Assembly: GCF_900156155.1 (NCBI RefSeq)
Contig: NZ_FTMD01000003.1
Coordinates: 124,001-188,000 of the forward strand
DNA from: Aromatoleum tolulyticum
GTDB lineage: Bacteria; Pseudomonadota; Gammaproteobacteria; Burkholderiales; Rhodocyclaceae
DNA: 64,000 nt
Direction of reading: 5' to 3'
Shown here: positions 1-8,554 of the stretch, piece by piece
Layout: the number at the start of each line of letters is the position of its first letter
How positions within the stretch are numbered: the stretch's first letter is position 1
Position numbers and translations under genes: made by a program
The notes under the pieces: model-generated
Seen by the model: only the letters and a program-made list of their open reading frames with translations
Database searches by the model: none
What the model was told of the DNA's origin: nothing

Positions 1-1
1 C

Positions 2-1255
2 AACCAGCACTGCCTCGAACGCATCGTCGAACTCGCGGAAACGCGGACGGTAGAAGCTGCGGAAGACATTTACGACGAACGCGGGATGAAGCTCTGGGCA
101 AAGGGCAAGCCCGTTTCCGCCGACCTGCAGGAAAAACTGCTGCGCCGCAAACTCGCGAAACCGCTCGAAACGACCCTCGCCGTCGAGGGGGCCGTCGCAT
201 TCGGCGACATCGCCAGTGCGTGCATGGCGCACATCGAACAGAATCCGCTGCTCGCCCGCATCGCCACCCGCGACGCGATCGGGCTCATCAACGGCATGCG
301 CAACGTGCCGCTGCCCCAACCGCTGCGCCTTCTGCTCACCACGGCGCATGCCAAAGGCAGCAGCAGCTTCAAGCACGCACAGACCACCGTGATCATCTGC
401 GCCGGAATCGCCGCGCGCCTGAATGCGACCGATCACGATGCCCAGCTCCTGCTGATGGCCGCCCTCGTGCACGACCTCGGCGAGATGTACATCAACCCCG
501 ACTACCTGCGCGACAGCTACCAGCTCGAACCGGCAGAGTGGAAGCACGTGGCAAGCCACCCGCGCGTGGGCCAGCTCCTCATCGCCGAACTCACGACGCT
601 GCCGGCCGCGGTCGGCCAGTGCGTCGCGCACCATCACGAACGCCTCGACGGCAGCGGCTACCCGAACCAGGTAGACCGCAGCGGGCACAGCCGGCTCGGC
701 TCGTGGCTCGCGGTCGCCGATTCCGTCGGTGCCATCCTGTCGCGCGGCGATGACGGAGCCGCCCTGCGCGCCTCGCTGGCGCTGCGCATCGTTCCCGAAG
801 AATTCGACCACGATGCGGTCGCGGTCATCACGCAAGCGTTGCGCAACGGCGACGACGTATTCGGGACAACACCGGCGGGAGACTTCAACGCGCGCGTCCA
901 GGCAAGCTGCAAGCGCATGAACGCCGCCATGGCCGAAGCCGAAGCGCTGGTTGCACGGGGTCCGACGCCCTTCGTGCGGCATACGGCCACCAACGCACTC
1001 GCCCTGCTCCACAACCTGCTCAAGTCGCTGCGCTCGACCGGGGTCATGGAGGCCGATTCCCTCGGTGCCGCGAACCTCGACGGCGAACTCGTCGCCGAAA
1101 TCAATCTCGTGATCCGCGAAATCGAATGGCGCATGCGCAACCTCGCGCGTAACCTGCACCTTCGCGCCGAAGCGCAGACGGAAGGAAGTCCGCTCGAACG
1201 AATCGCCCCGCTGATCCGCGCACTCGACGGCAGCGGCATTCCCACGACCGCGTGA
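2..1255 (+). CDS. HD-GYP-type signalling protein (5' end cut by window)
   Basis: Probable signalling phosphohydrolase of the HD-GYP family, whose active members hydrolyse cyclic di-GMP. The frame is open from base 2, so the true start probably lies outside the window; the first ATG seen is at 86. The HD pair is encoded at 470-475 and is followed by LGE where the family usually has (I/L)GK. A later HHHERLDGSGYP motif gives the GYP signature, and VADS supplies the usual downstream Asp. The C-terminal 130 residues are helical-looking and not recognised. The next gene, an HDOD protein, starts 86 bases downstream on the same strand. The Lys-to-Glu change after HD may affect activity. Family assignment is firm; activity and substrate are inferred. 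Confidence 0.8.
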   Translation, partial: NQHCLERIVELAETRTVEAAEDIYDERGMKLWAKGKPVSADLQEKLLRRKLAKPLETTLAVEGAVAFGDIASACMAHIEQNPLLARIATRDAIGLINGMRNVPLPQPLRLLLTTAHAKGSSSFKHAQTTVIICAGIAARLNATDHDAQLLLMAALVHDLGEMYINPDYLRDSYQLEPAEWKHVASHPRVGQLLIAELTTLPAAVGQCVAHHHERLDGSGYPNQVDRSGHSRLGSWLAVADSVGAILSRGDDGAALRASLALRIVPEEFDHDAVAVITQALRNGDDVFGTTPAGDFNARVQASCKRMNAAMAEAEALVARGPTPFVRHTATNALALLHNLLKSLRSTGVMEADSLGAANLDGELVAEINLVIREIEWRMRNLARNLHLRAEAQTEGSPLERIAPLIRALDGSGIPTTA

Positions 1256-1341
1256 CCGCAGTCCGGACGCCATTGCAACGAGCTCCCGACCGAAGTCCAG
1301 GCGGGGTAAACTTTCACGATCGACAATCACACGGGATCGCG

Positions 1342-2202
1342 ATGAAGGATTTCGACTCTCAGGCACGAGCATTCGGCGAGCAGATCGAGGCCGAAATTGC
1401 CGAAGGCCATCTCAGCTTCCCGACCTCCCTCGACGTCTCGTTGCGCATCAAGCGGCTCGCCGACAGCCCGGCGTCCTCGCTCGAAGAGATCGCCGCGGCG
1501 GTCAAGACCGAGCCCGTTCTCAGCGCCAAGACCGTGCGCATGGCGAACGCCGTCGCACTCAACCCCCATGCCACCCCCATCACCAACGTCGCGGATGCCG
1601 TGCGTCGCATCGGTCTCTCGTCGCTGCGCTGCCTGGCCTTTTCGGTCGCGGCCGAACAACTCGCACAGGATCACCGCTCGCCCAAAATGCGCGCCATCGC
1701 CTCCGGGCTGTGGATGCACTCGGTCGATGTCGCGGCCTGGTCCTACGCCCTCGCTCGCGATCTGCGCGTCGTGAATCCCGACACCGCGATGTTCGCAGGC
1801 ATGATGGCCGACATCGGGCAGTTTCTGCTGCTCGCCCGCTCGGCCGACTATCCCGCCCTCGAGGACGACCTGCCACGTTTCGCCGAGTTCGTGACCACCT
1901 GGAGCGAACCCGTCAGCGAGTCTGTGCTCGAAGTGTTCGAACTGCCCGAATCGATCCTGGACGCGTTCGAGTGCAGCAATCCCTACGGCGGCGCCTGGCC
2001 CCCCGCAAACCTCGCCGACATCCTCTTCGTCGCGGGCCTCGCGGTCGAAACGCCCAATCCCTTCGACAAACTGCTCGGGCTGGATCACCGCGCCGGCCTC
2101 CTTGACGCAGCCACGCACAACATCGACCCGCAGGATCTCGCCCACCTGCTCGAATCCGCCCGTGAAAACCGCCAGCTGATCCTGGCTGCGCTCTGCGGCT
2201 GA
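1342..2202 (+). CDS. HDOD domain protein
   Basis: 286-residue protein with an HDOD domain, a catalytically inactive relative of the HD superfamily used as a signalling or scaffold module. Recognisable family stretches are LRIKRLADSPASSLEEIA, the LSAKTVRMANAVA segment and the AVRRIGLSSLRCLAF segment. I chose the ATG at 1342 because the longer frame from a GTG at 1252 adds an unlike, low-quality N-terminus overlapping the preceding gene. It is followed after only 7 bases by the radical SAM gene, so the two are probably co-transcribed. No output domain is fused. Function in this organism is unknown. Confidence 0.82.
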   Translation: MKDFDSQARAFGEQIEAEIAEGHLSFPTSLDVSLRIKRLADSPASSLEEIAAAVKTEPVLSAKTVRMANAVALNPHATPITNVADAVRRIGLSSLRCLAFSVAAEQLAQDHRSPKMRAIASGLWMHSVDVAAWSYALARDLRVVNPDTAMFAGMMADIGQFLLLARSADYPALEDDLPRFAEFVTTWSEPVSESVLEVFELPESILDAFECSNPYGGAWPPANLADILFVAGLAVETPNPFDKLLGLDHRAGLLDAATHNIDPQDLAHLLESARENRQLILAALCG

Positions 2203-2209
2203 CGCCCCC

Positions 2210-3817
2210 GTGCGCGTCACCCTGGTCCATCCCGCCGGATTCAACTTCGTCCCCGGACAGCCCGATTTCTCGGTGCTGGCCAACCGCATGGCGCCGATCG
2301 GCATCCTGTCGCTCGCCGCCTGGCTGGACCGGCACGGTCACGAAACCGCCGTCCACGACTGCCTCGGACCGTTCGCGCCGCCCGGCATCGAAGCCAACGT
2401 CGACGCCATCCTCGCCACCGAACCCGAACTCGTCGGCTTCTCGGCGACGACCTCGGCATTCATGGACGCCATCGACATGGCGGCAAGCATCCGGCGCCAG
2501 CGGCCGGACATCCGTATCGTCCTCGGCAACGTCCACGCCTCCTCGATCGGCGCGCCGCTGCTCGAACACTTCCCCGAGATCGACTACCTGTGCATCGGCG
2601 AGGGCGAAGGCCCGCTGCTCGACCTCGCCGACGGCAAGCCCGCGGCCGCGATCGACAATCTCGTGTGGCGCGACGGCCCGCGCATCGTCGCCAACCCGCG
2701 CCGGCCGCGCATCCTCGACCTCGACGAACTGCCCTTCCCCGCCTACGAAAAGCTCGCCGGCTTTCCCGCCGGCTACCACCTGCCGCTCTTCTCGTACGCC
2801 AAACGCCACGGCGCCACGATGATCACCTCGCGCGGCTGCCCCTACACCTGCTCGTTCTGCGACCGCACCGTGTTCGAACGCCTGTACAAGGTCAATTCGG
2901 CCACGTACATCTACGCACACATGAAGCACCTGCGCGACAAGTTCGGCGTCCACCACATCAATTTCTACGACGACCTGTTCACCGCTAGCCGCAAGCGCGT
3001 CGACGAACTGTGCCGCCTGCTCATCGAAAAACCGCTGGGCATGCAGTTCAACTGCGCCATCCGCACCGGCCACACCTCGCAAGAGATGCTGCACCAGCTC
3101 AAGCGCGCCGGCGCGCTGATGGTCTCGCTCGGCATCGAATCGGCCGACCCGGCAATGATGGAACGCCACAAGGCCGGCGTCACCCTCGACGCCGTGCGCG
3201 ACACCGTCCGCAAGATCCACGCCGCGGGGCTGCGTGCCAAGGGCCTCTTCATCTTCGGCCTGCCCGGCGAAACTCCGCAGACGCTGCGCGCGACCAGCGA
3301 CTTCATCCTCTCGCTCGATCTCGACGAGATGAACATGACCAAGTTCAGCCCCATGTACGGCGCGCCGATCTGGGACGAATGCGCCGACGGCAGCAACGGC
3401 GACTTCCGCGAGGACTGGCGCCTGATGAACTGCCTCAACTTCGTCTACCGTCCCGCAGGCTTCGCCTCGCGCGAGGAGATGGACGCCCTCTACAACTGGC
3501 ACGTCCGCCGCTTCTACGACAGCAAGGGCTACCGCCGCCGCTTCGCCCGCCGCCTGCGGGAACACCGCTGGAGTCTCTGGCACCTCGTCAGGAACCTCCC
3601 GCGCGTAGTCAAGGCAGCGCGCTACTTCAGTGCCAATCGCGCCCAGCTCGAAGCCGCCCGCCGCGACTTCCCCGCACACCCGCGCCAGCCCGCAGGATTG
3701 AAGGCCCTGCTCGGCGCAGAACTGCAGGCCGACAACGCGCGTTCGGCCGCCCCGGTTGCCGTCGTCCGCCTGGAGCCATCCCCGACGGTCCGCAGCACGG
3801 CACATGGCGCCGTCTAA
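2210..3817 (+). CDS. B12-binding-like radical SAM protein, substrate unknown
   Basis: 535-residue radical SAM enzyme. Residues 1-140 resemble the cobalamin-binding Rossmann domain of the BchE-like group (VTLVHPAG start, LVGFSATTSAFMDA, GEGEGPLL), but the DxHxxG motif that holds base-off B12 is not seen. The radical SAM core follows with Cys210, Cys214 and Cys217 in RGCPYTCSFC, which ligate the 4Fe-4S cluster, and GIESADP and FGLPGET segments typical of the core. The C-terminal 120 residues are Arg-rich and then low in recognisable motifs. The start is a GTG at 2210, 7 bases after the HDOD gene. Substrate cannot be read from the sequence; the architecture is shared with methylases and ring-forming enzymes. 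Confidence 0.82.
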   Translation: MRVTLVHPAGFNFVPGQPDFSVLANRMAPIGILSLAAWLDRHGHETAVHDCLGPFAPPGIEANVDAILATEPELVGFSATTSAFMDAIDMAASIRRQRPDIRIVLGNVHASSIGAPLLEHFPEIDYLCIGEGEGPLLDLADGKPAAAIDNLVWRDGPRIVANPRRPRILDLDELPFPAYEKLAGFPAGYHLPLFSYAKRHGATMITSRGCPYTCSFCDRTVFERLYKVNSATYIYAHMKHLRDKFGVHHINFYDDLFTASRKRVDELCRLLIEKPLGMQFNCAIRTGHTSQEMLHQLKRAGALMVSLGIESADPAMMERHKAGVTLDAVRDTVRKIHAAGLRAKGLFIFGLPGETPQTLRATSDFILSLDLDEMNMTKFSPMYGAPIWDECADGSNGDFREDWRLMNCLNFVYRPAGFASREEMDALYNWHVRRFYDSKGYRRRFARRLREHRWSLWHLVRNLPRVVKAARYFSANRAQLEAARRDFPAHPRQPAGLKALLGAELQADNARSAAPVAVVRLEPSPTVRSTAHGAV

Positions 3818-3931
3818 GGATCGCACCGCCGTGCTGCGCAGCGAGTTGTCATCGCCCCGCGCGGCGCATAAGATTATCGGCCTGAACGTCCCTCCAACGG
3901 CGTACACACGCCCAGCCCGAGCAGGTACCCG

Positions 3932-4147
3932 ATGACAGAGGAAGCATTCGACCACGTCACCAGCCTGCAGATCCGGCTCACGGAACTCCGCAACGAGCAC
4001 CGCGACCTCGATGACGCCATTTCGCGTCTGCAGGACTCCCCGCAGGAAGACGAACTGCTGCTGCGCCGCCTGAAGAAGCGCAAGCTCGCCCTCAAGGACC
4101 GCATTTCCGTCATCCAGCGCATGCTCGACCCCAACGAACTGGCGTGA
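3932..4147 (+). CDS. YdcH/DUF465 family small protein
   Basis: 71-residue, highly charged helical protein matching the DUF465 (YdcH) family. The shape is LQIRLTELRNEHRDLDDAI, then a short turn, then LLLRRLKKRKLALKDRIS, that is two helices likely to form a coiled-coil hairpin. Length is usual for the family. No biochemical role is known to me for the family. It lies alone between the radical SAM gene (114 bases upstream) and metY (37 bases downstream), all on the same strand. Confidence 0.8.
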   Translation: MTEEAFDHVTSLQIRLTELRNEHRDLDDAISRLQDSPQEDELLLRRLKKRKLALKDRISVIQRMLDPNELA

Positions 4148-4184
4148 GCCCCGCTCGCGCCGAGGACCACAACCGGCACCGCCG

Positions 4185-5489
4185 ATGACCCAGCCCAAGA
4201 CCTTCGGACCCGAAACCCTCGCGCTTCACGCGGGCCAGTCTCCCGACCCCGCCTTCGGCGCCCGCGCCGCCCCGATCTACTTCACCACCAGCTACGTCTT
4301 CCCCGACACCGACCACGCCGCGGAGCTGTTCAATCTCGAACGCCCCGGCCACGTCTATACGCGCATCTCCAACCCGACCAACGCGATGCTCGAGGAACGC
4401 ATCGCCGCCCTCGAAGGCGGGGTCGGCGCGATCGCCGTCGCGAGCGGACAGGCCGCCCTGCATCTCGCGATCACCACGCTGATGGGCACCGGCGGCCACA
4501 TCGTCGCCTCGCACGCGCTGTACGGCGGCTCGCACAACCTGCTCGCCTATACGCTGCCGCGCTTCGGCATCACCACCACCTTCGTCGATCCGCACGACCC
4601 GGATGCCTGGCGCGCCGCCGTTCGCCCCGAGACGCGGCTCTTCTTCGGCGAATCGCTCGGCAATCCCGGCCTGGACGTACTCGACATCCCCGCGGTCGCC
4701 GACATCGCGCACGCCCATCGCCTGCCCCTGCTGGTAGACGCGACCCTCGTCACCCCCTGCCTGCAGCGCCCGCTCGCACTCGGCGCCGACCTCGTGCTGC
4801 ACTCGGCGACCAAGTTCCTCGGCGGCCACGGCGTCGCGGTCGGCGGCCTGCTCGTCGACGGCGGGCGCTTCGACTGGGAAGCCTCCGGCCTCTTCCCGAC
4901 GCTCACCGAACCCTACGACGGCTTCCACGGCATGGATTTCGCCGAGGAATCGCCCATCGCCGCCTTCCTGCTGCGCGCGCGGCGCGAGGGCCTGCGCGAC
5001 TTCGGCGCCTGCCTGTCGCCGATGAACGCGTTCCAGATCCTGCAGGGCATGGAAACCCTGCCGCTGCGCATGCGCGCCCACGTCGCCAACGCGCGCAAGG
5101 TCGCCGAACACCTCGCGGCCCATCCGCTCGTCGCCCATGTCGCCTGGCCCGGCCTCGCCAGCCACCGCGACCACGCGCTCGCCGCCCGCCTGCTGCCCGA
5201 CGGCGCCGGCTCGGTGCTGTCCTTCGAATTGAAAGGCGGCCGCGCCGCCGGCCGCGCCTTCATCGAGGGCCTGCGGGTGTTCTCGCACCTCGCCAACGTC
5301 GGCGACGCCAAGTCCCTCGTGATCCACCCGGCCAGCACCACCCACTTCCGCATGTCCGCGCAGGACCTCGCCGCCGCCGGCATCGGCGAAGGCACCGTGC
5401 GCCTGTCGGTCGGACTCGAAAGCGTCGACGACCTCATCGAAGACCTCAACCGCGGCCTCTACGCCGCCGGCCGCGTCGTGCAGGGTTAA
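4185..5489 (+). CDS. metY: O-acetylhomoserine sulfhydrylase (aminocarboxypropyltransferase)
   Basis: 434-residue PLP enzyme of the Cys/Met metabolism family. It would convert O-acetylhomoserine and sulfide to homocysteine, the direct sulfhydrylation step of methionine synthesis. The N-terminus [11 protein letters not shown], the [22 protein letters not shown] block and the PLP lysine Lys210 in [10 protein letters not shown] are all typical. The length and N-terminus fit MetY better than the shorter O-succinylhomoserine enzyme MetZ, but the acyl preference cannot be fixed by eye. The alpha/beta hydrolase gene starts 3 bases after the stop, so the two are surely co-transcribed. That hydrolase could conceivably act on an acyl ester, but this is only inference from proximity. 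Confidence 0.85.
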   Translation: MTQPKTFGPETLALHAGQSPDPAFGARAAPIYFTTSYVFPDTDHAAELFNLERPGHVYTRISNPTNAMLEERIAALEGGVGAIAVASGQAALHLAITTLMGTGGHIVASHALYGGSHNLLAYTLPRFGITTTFVDPHDPDAWRAAVRPETRLFFGESLGNPGLDVLDIPAVADIAHAHRLPLLVDATLVTPCLQRPLALGADLVLHSATKFLGGHGVAVGGLLVDGGRFDWEASGLFPTLTEPYDGFHGMDFAEESPIAAFLLRARREGLRDFGACLSPMNAFQILQGMETLPLRMRAHVANARKVAEHLAAHPLVAHVAWPGLASHRDHALAARLLPDGAGSVLSFELKGGRAAGRAFIEGLRVFSHLANVGDAKSLVIHPASTTHFRMSAQDLAAAGIGEGTVRLSVGLESVDDLIEDLNRGLYAAGRVVQG

Positions 5490-5492
5490 ACC

Positions 5493-6302
5493 ATGGAACT
5501 GAGCGTCAACGACACGCCCGCCTATCTCTACACCGGCGGCCGCCCCTTCGATCGCCAACTGCCGGTCGTCGTCCTGATCCACGGCGCCGGCCACGACCAC
5601 AGCGTGTGGAACTACCAGGCCCGCCGGCTCGCACACCACGGCTTCGCCGTGCTCGCACCCGACCTCCCCGGCCACGGACGCTCGCAGGGCAGCCCGCTGC
5701 CCACCATCGAGGCCCTCGCGGACTGGGTCGAGGCCCTGCTCGACGCCGCCGGCGTCGTCCACGCCGCCCTCGCCGGCCACAGCATGGGTTCGCTCGTCGC
5801 CCTCCAGACGGCCGCGCAGGCACCGGCGCGCATTACGAAACTCATCCTGATCGGCAGCGTCGCGCCGATGCCCGTCGCGCCACCGCTCCTCGAAGCCGCC
5901 GCACACGCGCGCGATGCCGCGCACGGGATGATCAACCAGTGGTCCTACACCCCCGCCTCACAACTCGGCGCGAGCCCCGTCCCCGGCATTTCCCTCACCG
6001 GCCTCAATCAGCGCCTGATGGAACGCCAGCGCGCAGGCGTGCTCGCAAACGACCTCGCAGCATGCAATGCCTACCTGGGCGGCCTCGACGCCGCAGCGCG
6101 CATCGCCGTCCCGTGCGCGATGCTGTGCGGCGAACGCGACCAGATGACGCCCCGAAAGGCCGTCAAGCCCCTGCAGGAAGCGCTCGCCAAGGTTCCCGGC
6201 GGCGCGCGTATGATAGTGATCAAAGGCGCCGGTCATGCGATGATGGCCGAAGCGCCCGATGCGGTAGGCGATGCCATGCGAGGCTTCCTCACCAGCGCAT
6301 AA
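5493..6302 (+). CDS. alpha/beta-fold hydrolase
   Basis: 269-residue alpha/beta hydrolase. The oxyanion motif HGAGHDHSVW is near residue 30, DLPGHGRS near 62, the nucleophile Ser97 lies in GHSMGS, a late Asp is in GERDQMTP and the catalytic His is in GAGHAMM near the C-terminus, so the triad looks complete. No signal peptide is visible, so it is probably cytosolic. The gene begins 3 bases after metY. Substrate is not predictable; esterase, lactonase and C-C hydrolase members share these motifs. Confidence 0.85.
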   Translation: MELSVNDTPAYLYTGGRPFDRQLPVVVLIHGAGHDHSVWNYQARRLAHHGFAVLAPDLPGHGRSQGSPLPTIEALADWVEALLDAAGVVHAALAGHSMGSLVALQTAAQAPARITKLILIGSVAPMPVAPPLLEAAAHARDAAHGMINQWSYTPASQLGASPVPGISLTGLNQRLMERQRAGVLANDLAACNAYLGGLDAAARIAVPCAMLCGERDQMTPRKAVKPLQEALAKVPGGARMIVIKGAGHAMMAEAPDAVGDAMRGFLTSA

Positions 6303-6362
6303 CACAACAACATGGAAGCCCCGTTCGCTGCCGCACGACAAGACCCCCAACAGGAGAGAGCC

Positions 6363-7187
6363 ATGTCGCAGCAGAACGATACGGGTACGGCAGCAGAAGA
6401 ACCTGTCTTTCCGACCGTCCGCGAAGTCGATGCGGGCGCCCCCCTGCGCTGGATCAGGCGCGGAATCGACGATTTCCGCGCCTGTCCGATTCCCAGCCTG
6501 TTCTACGGTTTCTGCTTTGCGGTAATGGGCCTGCTCGTCACGATGGTGTTCGAGCACGCCTACGAATACACCGCCGCGATGACGTCAGGATTCCTGCTGC
6601 TCGGCCCCTTCCTCGCGATGGGCCTGTACGAGATCAGCCGCAGGCACGAAGAAGGACAGGTCTGCGCCCTGCTGCCGACGCTCACCGTGTGGCGGCGCAA
6701 CGCCGGCAACATCGGCATCTTCGCGGTCGTCCTCGGGGTGATCTTCCTCGTCTGGGCGCGCGCTTCGCTGGTCATCTTCGCCCTCTTCTACACCAACGAA
6801 CTCCCCAACCTCAGCGGCTTTCTCAACCAGCTCGTGACGCTCGAGAATCTCGAGTTCCTGCTCGTCTATTTCTGCGTCGGACTGCTGTTCGCCTGCATCG
6901 TGTTCGCCGCCAGCGTGATCTCCGTCCCCCTCATGCTCGACCGCAACCAGGACGCCATATCCTCGATGCTCGCCAGCATCGGAGCCCTCGCCCGCAACCC
7001 CGGCGCGATGGCCGTGTGGGCCTTGCTCATAGTCATATTGACTATAATCGGATTCCTCAGCTTCCATCTCGGGCTGGTGGTACTGATGCCTGTCGTCGGC
7101 CATGCCAGCTGGCACGCCTACCGCGACCTCGTCGCCCCTGCCGGCGACGCTCCGCCACCGACAGCGCCTGTTGAACAAGCCCCTTGA
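6363..7187 (+). CDS. DUF2189 integral membrane protein
   Basis: 274-residue multi-spanning membrane protein resembling DUF2189. A soluble N-terminus with WIRRGIDDFRACPIPSLFYG leads into about six hydrophobic segments, among them GFCFAVMGLLVTMVF, SGFLLLGPFLAMGLY, IFAVVLGVIFLVWA and WALLIVILTIIGFL. I chose the ATG at 6363 because CAGGAGAGAG sits just upstream; the longer frame from 6312 adds a Gln/Arg-rich tail with no ribosome site. Members are common in proteobacteria, sometimes near respiratory genes, but the role is unknown. It lies 60 bases after the hydrolase and 24 bases before an HDOD gene. Confidence 0.78.
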   Translation: MSQQNDTGTAAEEPVFPTVREVDAGAPLRWIRRGIDDFRACPIPSLFYGFCFAVMGLLVTMVFEHAYEYTAAMTSGFLLLGPFLAMGLYEISRRHEEGQVCALLPTLTVWRRNAGNIGIFAVVLGVIFLVWARASLVIFALFYTNELPNLSGFLNQLVTLENLEFLLVYFCVGLLFACIVFAASVISVPLMLDRNQDAISSMLASIGALARNPGAMAVWALLIVILTIIGFLSFHLGLVVLMPVVGHASWHAYRDLVAPAGDAPPPTAPVEQAP

Positions 7188-7211
7188 ACAAGCCCCCTTC
7201 GGACCACCGTC

Positions 7212-8081
7212 ATGCATTCCGCCCAGGAACTTGTCGCCAACGTCATAACACTCGCCTCGCTGCCGACCATATATCTGCGCATTCGCGATGAACTCGACGC
7301 GCCGACGGGTTCGGTCGCCGGCGTCGCCCACGCCATCAGCGCCGATCCCGCCATCGCCTCCAGCCTGCTGCGCCTTGCCAACAGCGCCTTCTACGGCTAC
7401 GGCGGGAAGATCGACACCATCTCGCGCGCCGTGACGGTTCTCGGCATCCAGCAGGTGCACGATCTCGTGCTTGCCATATCGGTGAGCGGCGCGTTTTCCC
7501 TGTTCGCGCCCCGCCACCTCGACATGCCGCGCTTCTGGCGCGGAAGTGTCATGCGCGGCCTCGCTGCACGCGAGATCGGCCGGAACCAGGGCATGATCGG
7601 AGTCGAACGACTGTTCGTCATCGGAATGCTGTCGGACATCGGTCATCTGGTGATGTACCAGACGGTGCCGGAGCTCGCGGACGAAGCGCGTACGGTCGCG
7701 GCCGCCACCCGCGAACCACTGCACGAGGCGGAGCGTCGCATCGTCGGCTGCGATCACGCCGAGGTCGCAGCCGCCCTGATGGCACACTGGCGCCTGCCGA
7801 CCAGCTTCGTCGACATCGTCGGAGCACAGACCACGCCGCGCCTCGGTGGCGACTACGTCTACGAGGCGGCGATGGTGCACGTGGCCGCGCGCATTGCCGA
7901 AGCGGACCAGGAAAACGAATCGAGCACCGCTGCCGCCGAGCGCATCGACCCAGTAATCTGGACCCTGCTCGAAATGGAACCGGCCAGCCTGCGCCGCATC
8001 CGCGAAAGCGCCGAACTCGACCTCGCGGGCTATACCGCGCTCTTCTTCCCCAACCTCGGCAACGAACGCGCACGCGCCTGA
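7212..8081 (+). CDS. HDOD domain protein
   Basis: 289-residue protein that is almost entirely an HDOD domain: LASLPTIYLRIRDELDAP at the N-terminus, SADPAIASSLLRLANSAFYG, then AVTVLGIQQVHDLVLAISV. A second half with RLFVIGMLSDIGHLVMY and CDHAEVAAALMAHWRLP completes the fold. It is a paralogue-like partner of the HDOD gene at 1342-2202, though clearly not a recent duplicate. Its last 52 bases overlap, on the opposite strand, the 3' end of hoxW. HDOD proteins act as signalling scaffolds in other bacteria; the role here is unknown. Confidence 0.83.
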   Translation: MHSAQELVANVITLASLPTIYLRIRDELDAPTGSVAGVAHAISADPAIASSLLRLANSAFYGYGGKIDTISRAVTVLGIQQVHDLVLAISVSGAFSLFAPRHLDMPRFWRGSVMRGLAAREIGRNQGMIGVERLFVIGMLSDIGHLVMYQTVPELADEARTVAAATREPLHEAERRIVGCDHAEVAAALMAHWRLPTSFVDIVGAQTTPRLGGDYVYEAAMVHVAARIAEADQENESSTAAAERIDPVIWTLLEMEPASLRRIRESAELDLAGYTALFFPNLGNERARA

Positions 8082-8554
8082 GCCACCGCACGCCAGCGGT
8101 CCGGCTGCGGCACCTCGAACAACTCCCGGGCAAATGGAAGGGCCGCCCCTACCGCGTCCGCGGCGAGCGCCGACAAGCCCTCGCCCAGCTCGAAGCGGAC
8201 GGCGCGTAACCCCAGGATGAAGGCCGGGGGCGGCTCCGCCCCCTCGATGCGGCGGAACACATCCAGCACGGCCTCCGGCGACAGCGCATGGGAAAAACTC
8301 GACACCGGCCCATTTCCGTCGGCTTCGGCGAACTCGAAAGGCGTCTCCAGGCCGCAGGCCGCATCGACGAACAGCGCCAGATCGGCGCCGCGCAGCTCCA
8401 GCGCATGCTCGACCTGGAGTTGAAACTCGCACACCACCCGCGCGCTGGCCGGCAAATCGCCCTCGAGCTGCTGCACTAACAGCGGTCCGGCCGCATCGTC
8501 CCCGCGCGATTCGTTGCCGGTGACGAAGATCACCAGCCGACTGGAATCACTCAC
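8030..8554 (-). CDS. hoxW: [NiFe]-hydrogenase maturation endopeptidase HoxW
   Basis: 174-residue protease that removes the C-terminal peptide of the hydrogenase large subunit after nickel insertion. The N-terminal TGNESRGDDAAGP carries the family GNxxRGDD motif with a nickel-sensing acidic residue, and FVDAA follows near residue 60. The likely start is GTG at 8554, which lies in a GTGAGTGA overlap with the hoxH stop and implies coupled translation. Upstream ATG codons in frame add a Trp/Arg-rich leader unlike the family. It is the last gene of hoxFUYHW. Its 3' end overlaps the convergent HDOD gene by 52 bases. The assignment as the HoxH-specific protease rests on this context. Confidence 0.88.
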   Translation of the reverse strand: MSDSSRLVIFVTGNESRGDDAAGPLLVQQLEGDLPASARVVCEFQLQVEHALELRGADLALFVDAACGLETPFEFAEADGNGPVSSFSHALSPEAVLDVFRRIEGAEPPPAFILGLRAVRFELGEGLSALAADAVGAALPFARELFEVPQPDRWRAVAQARARSLPRLGKKSAV

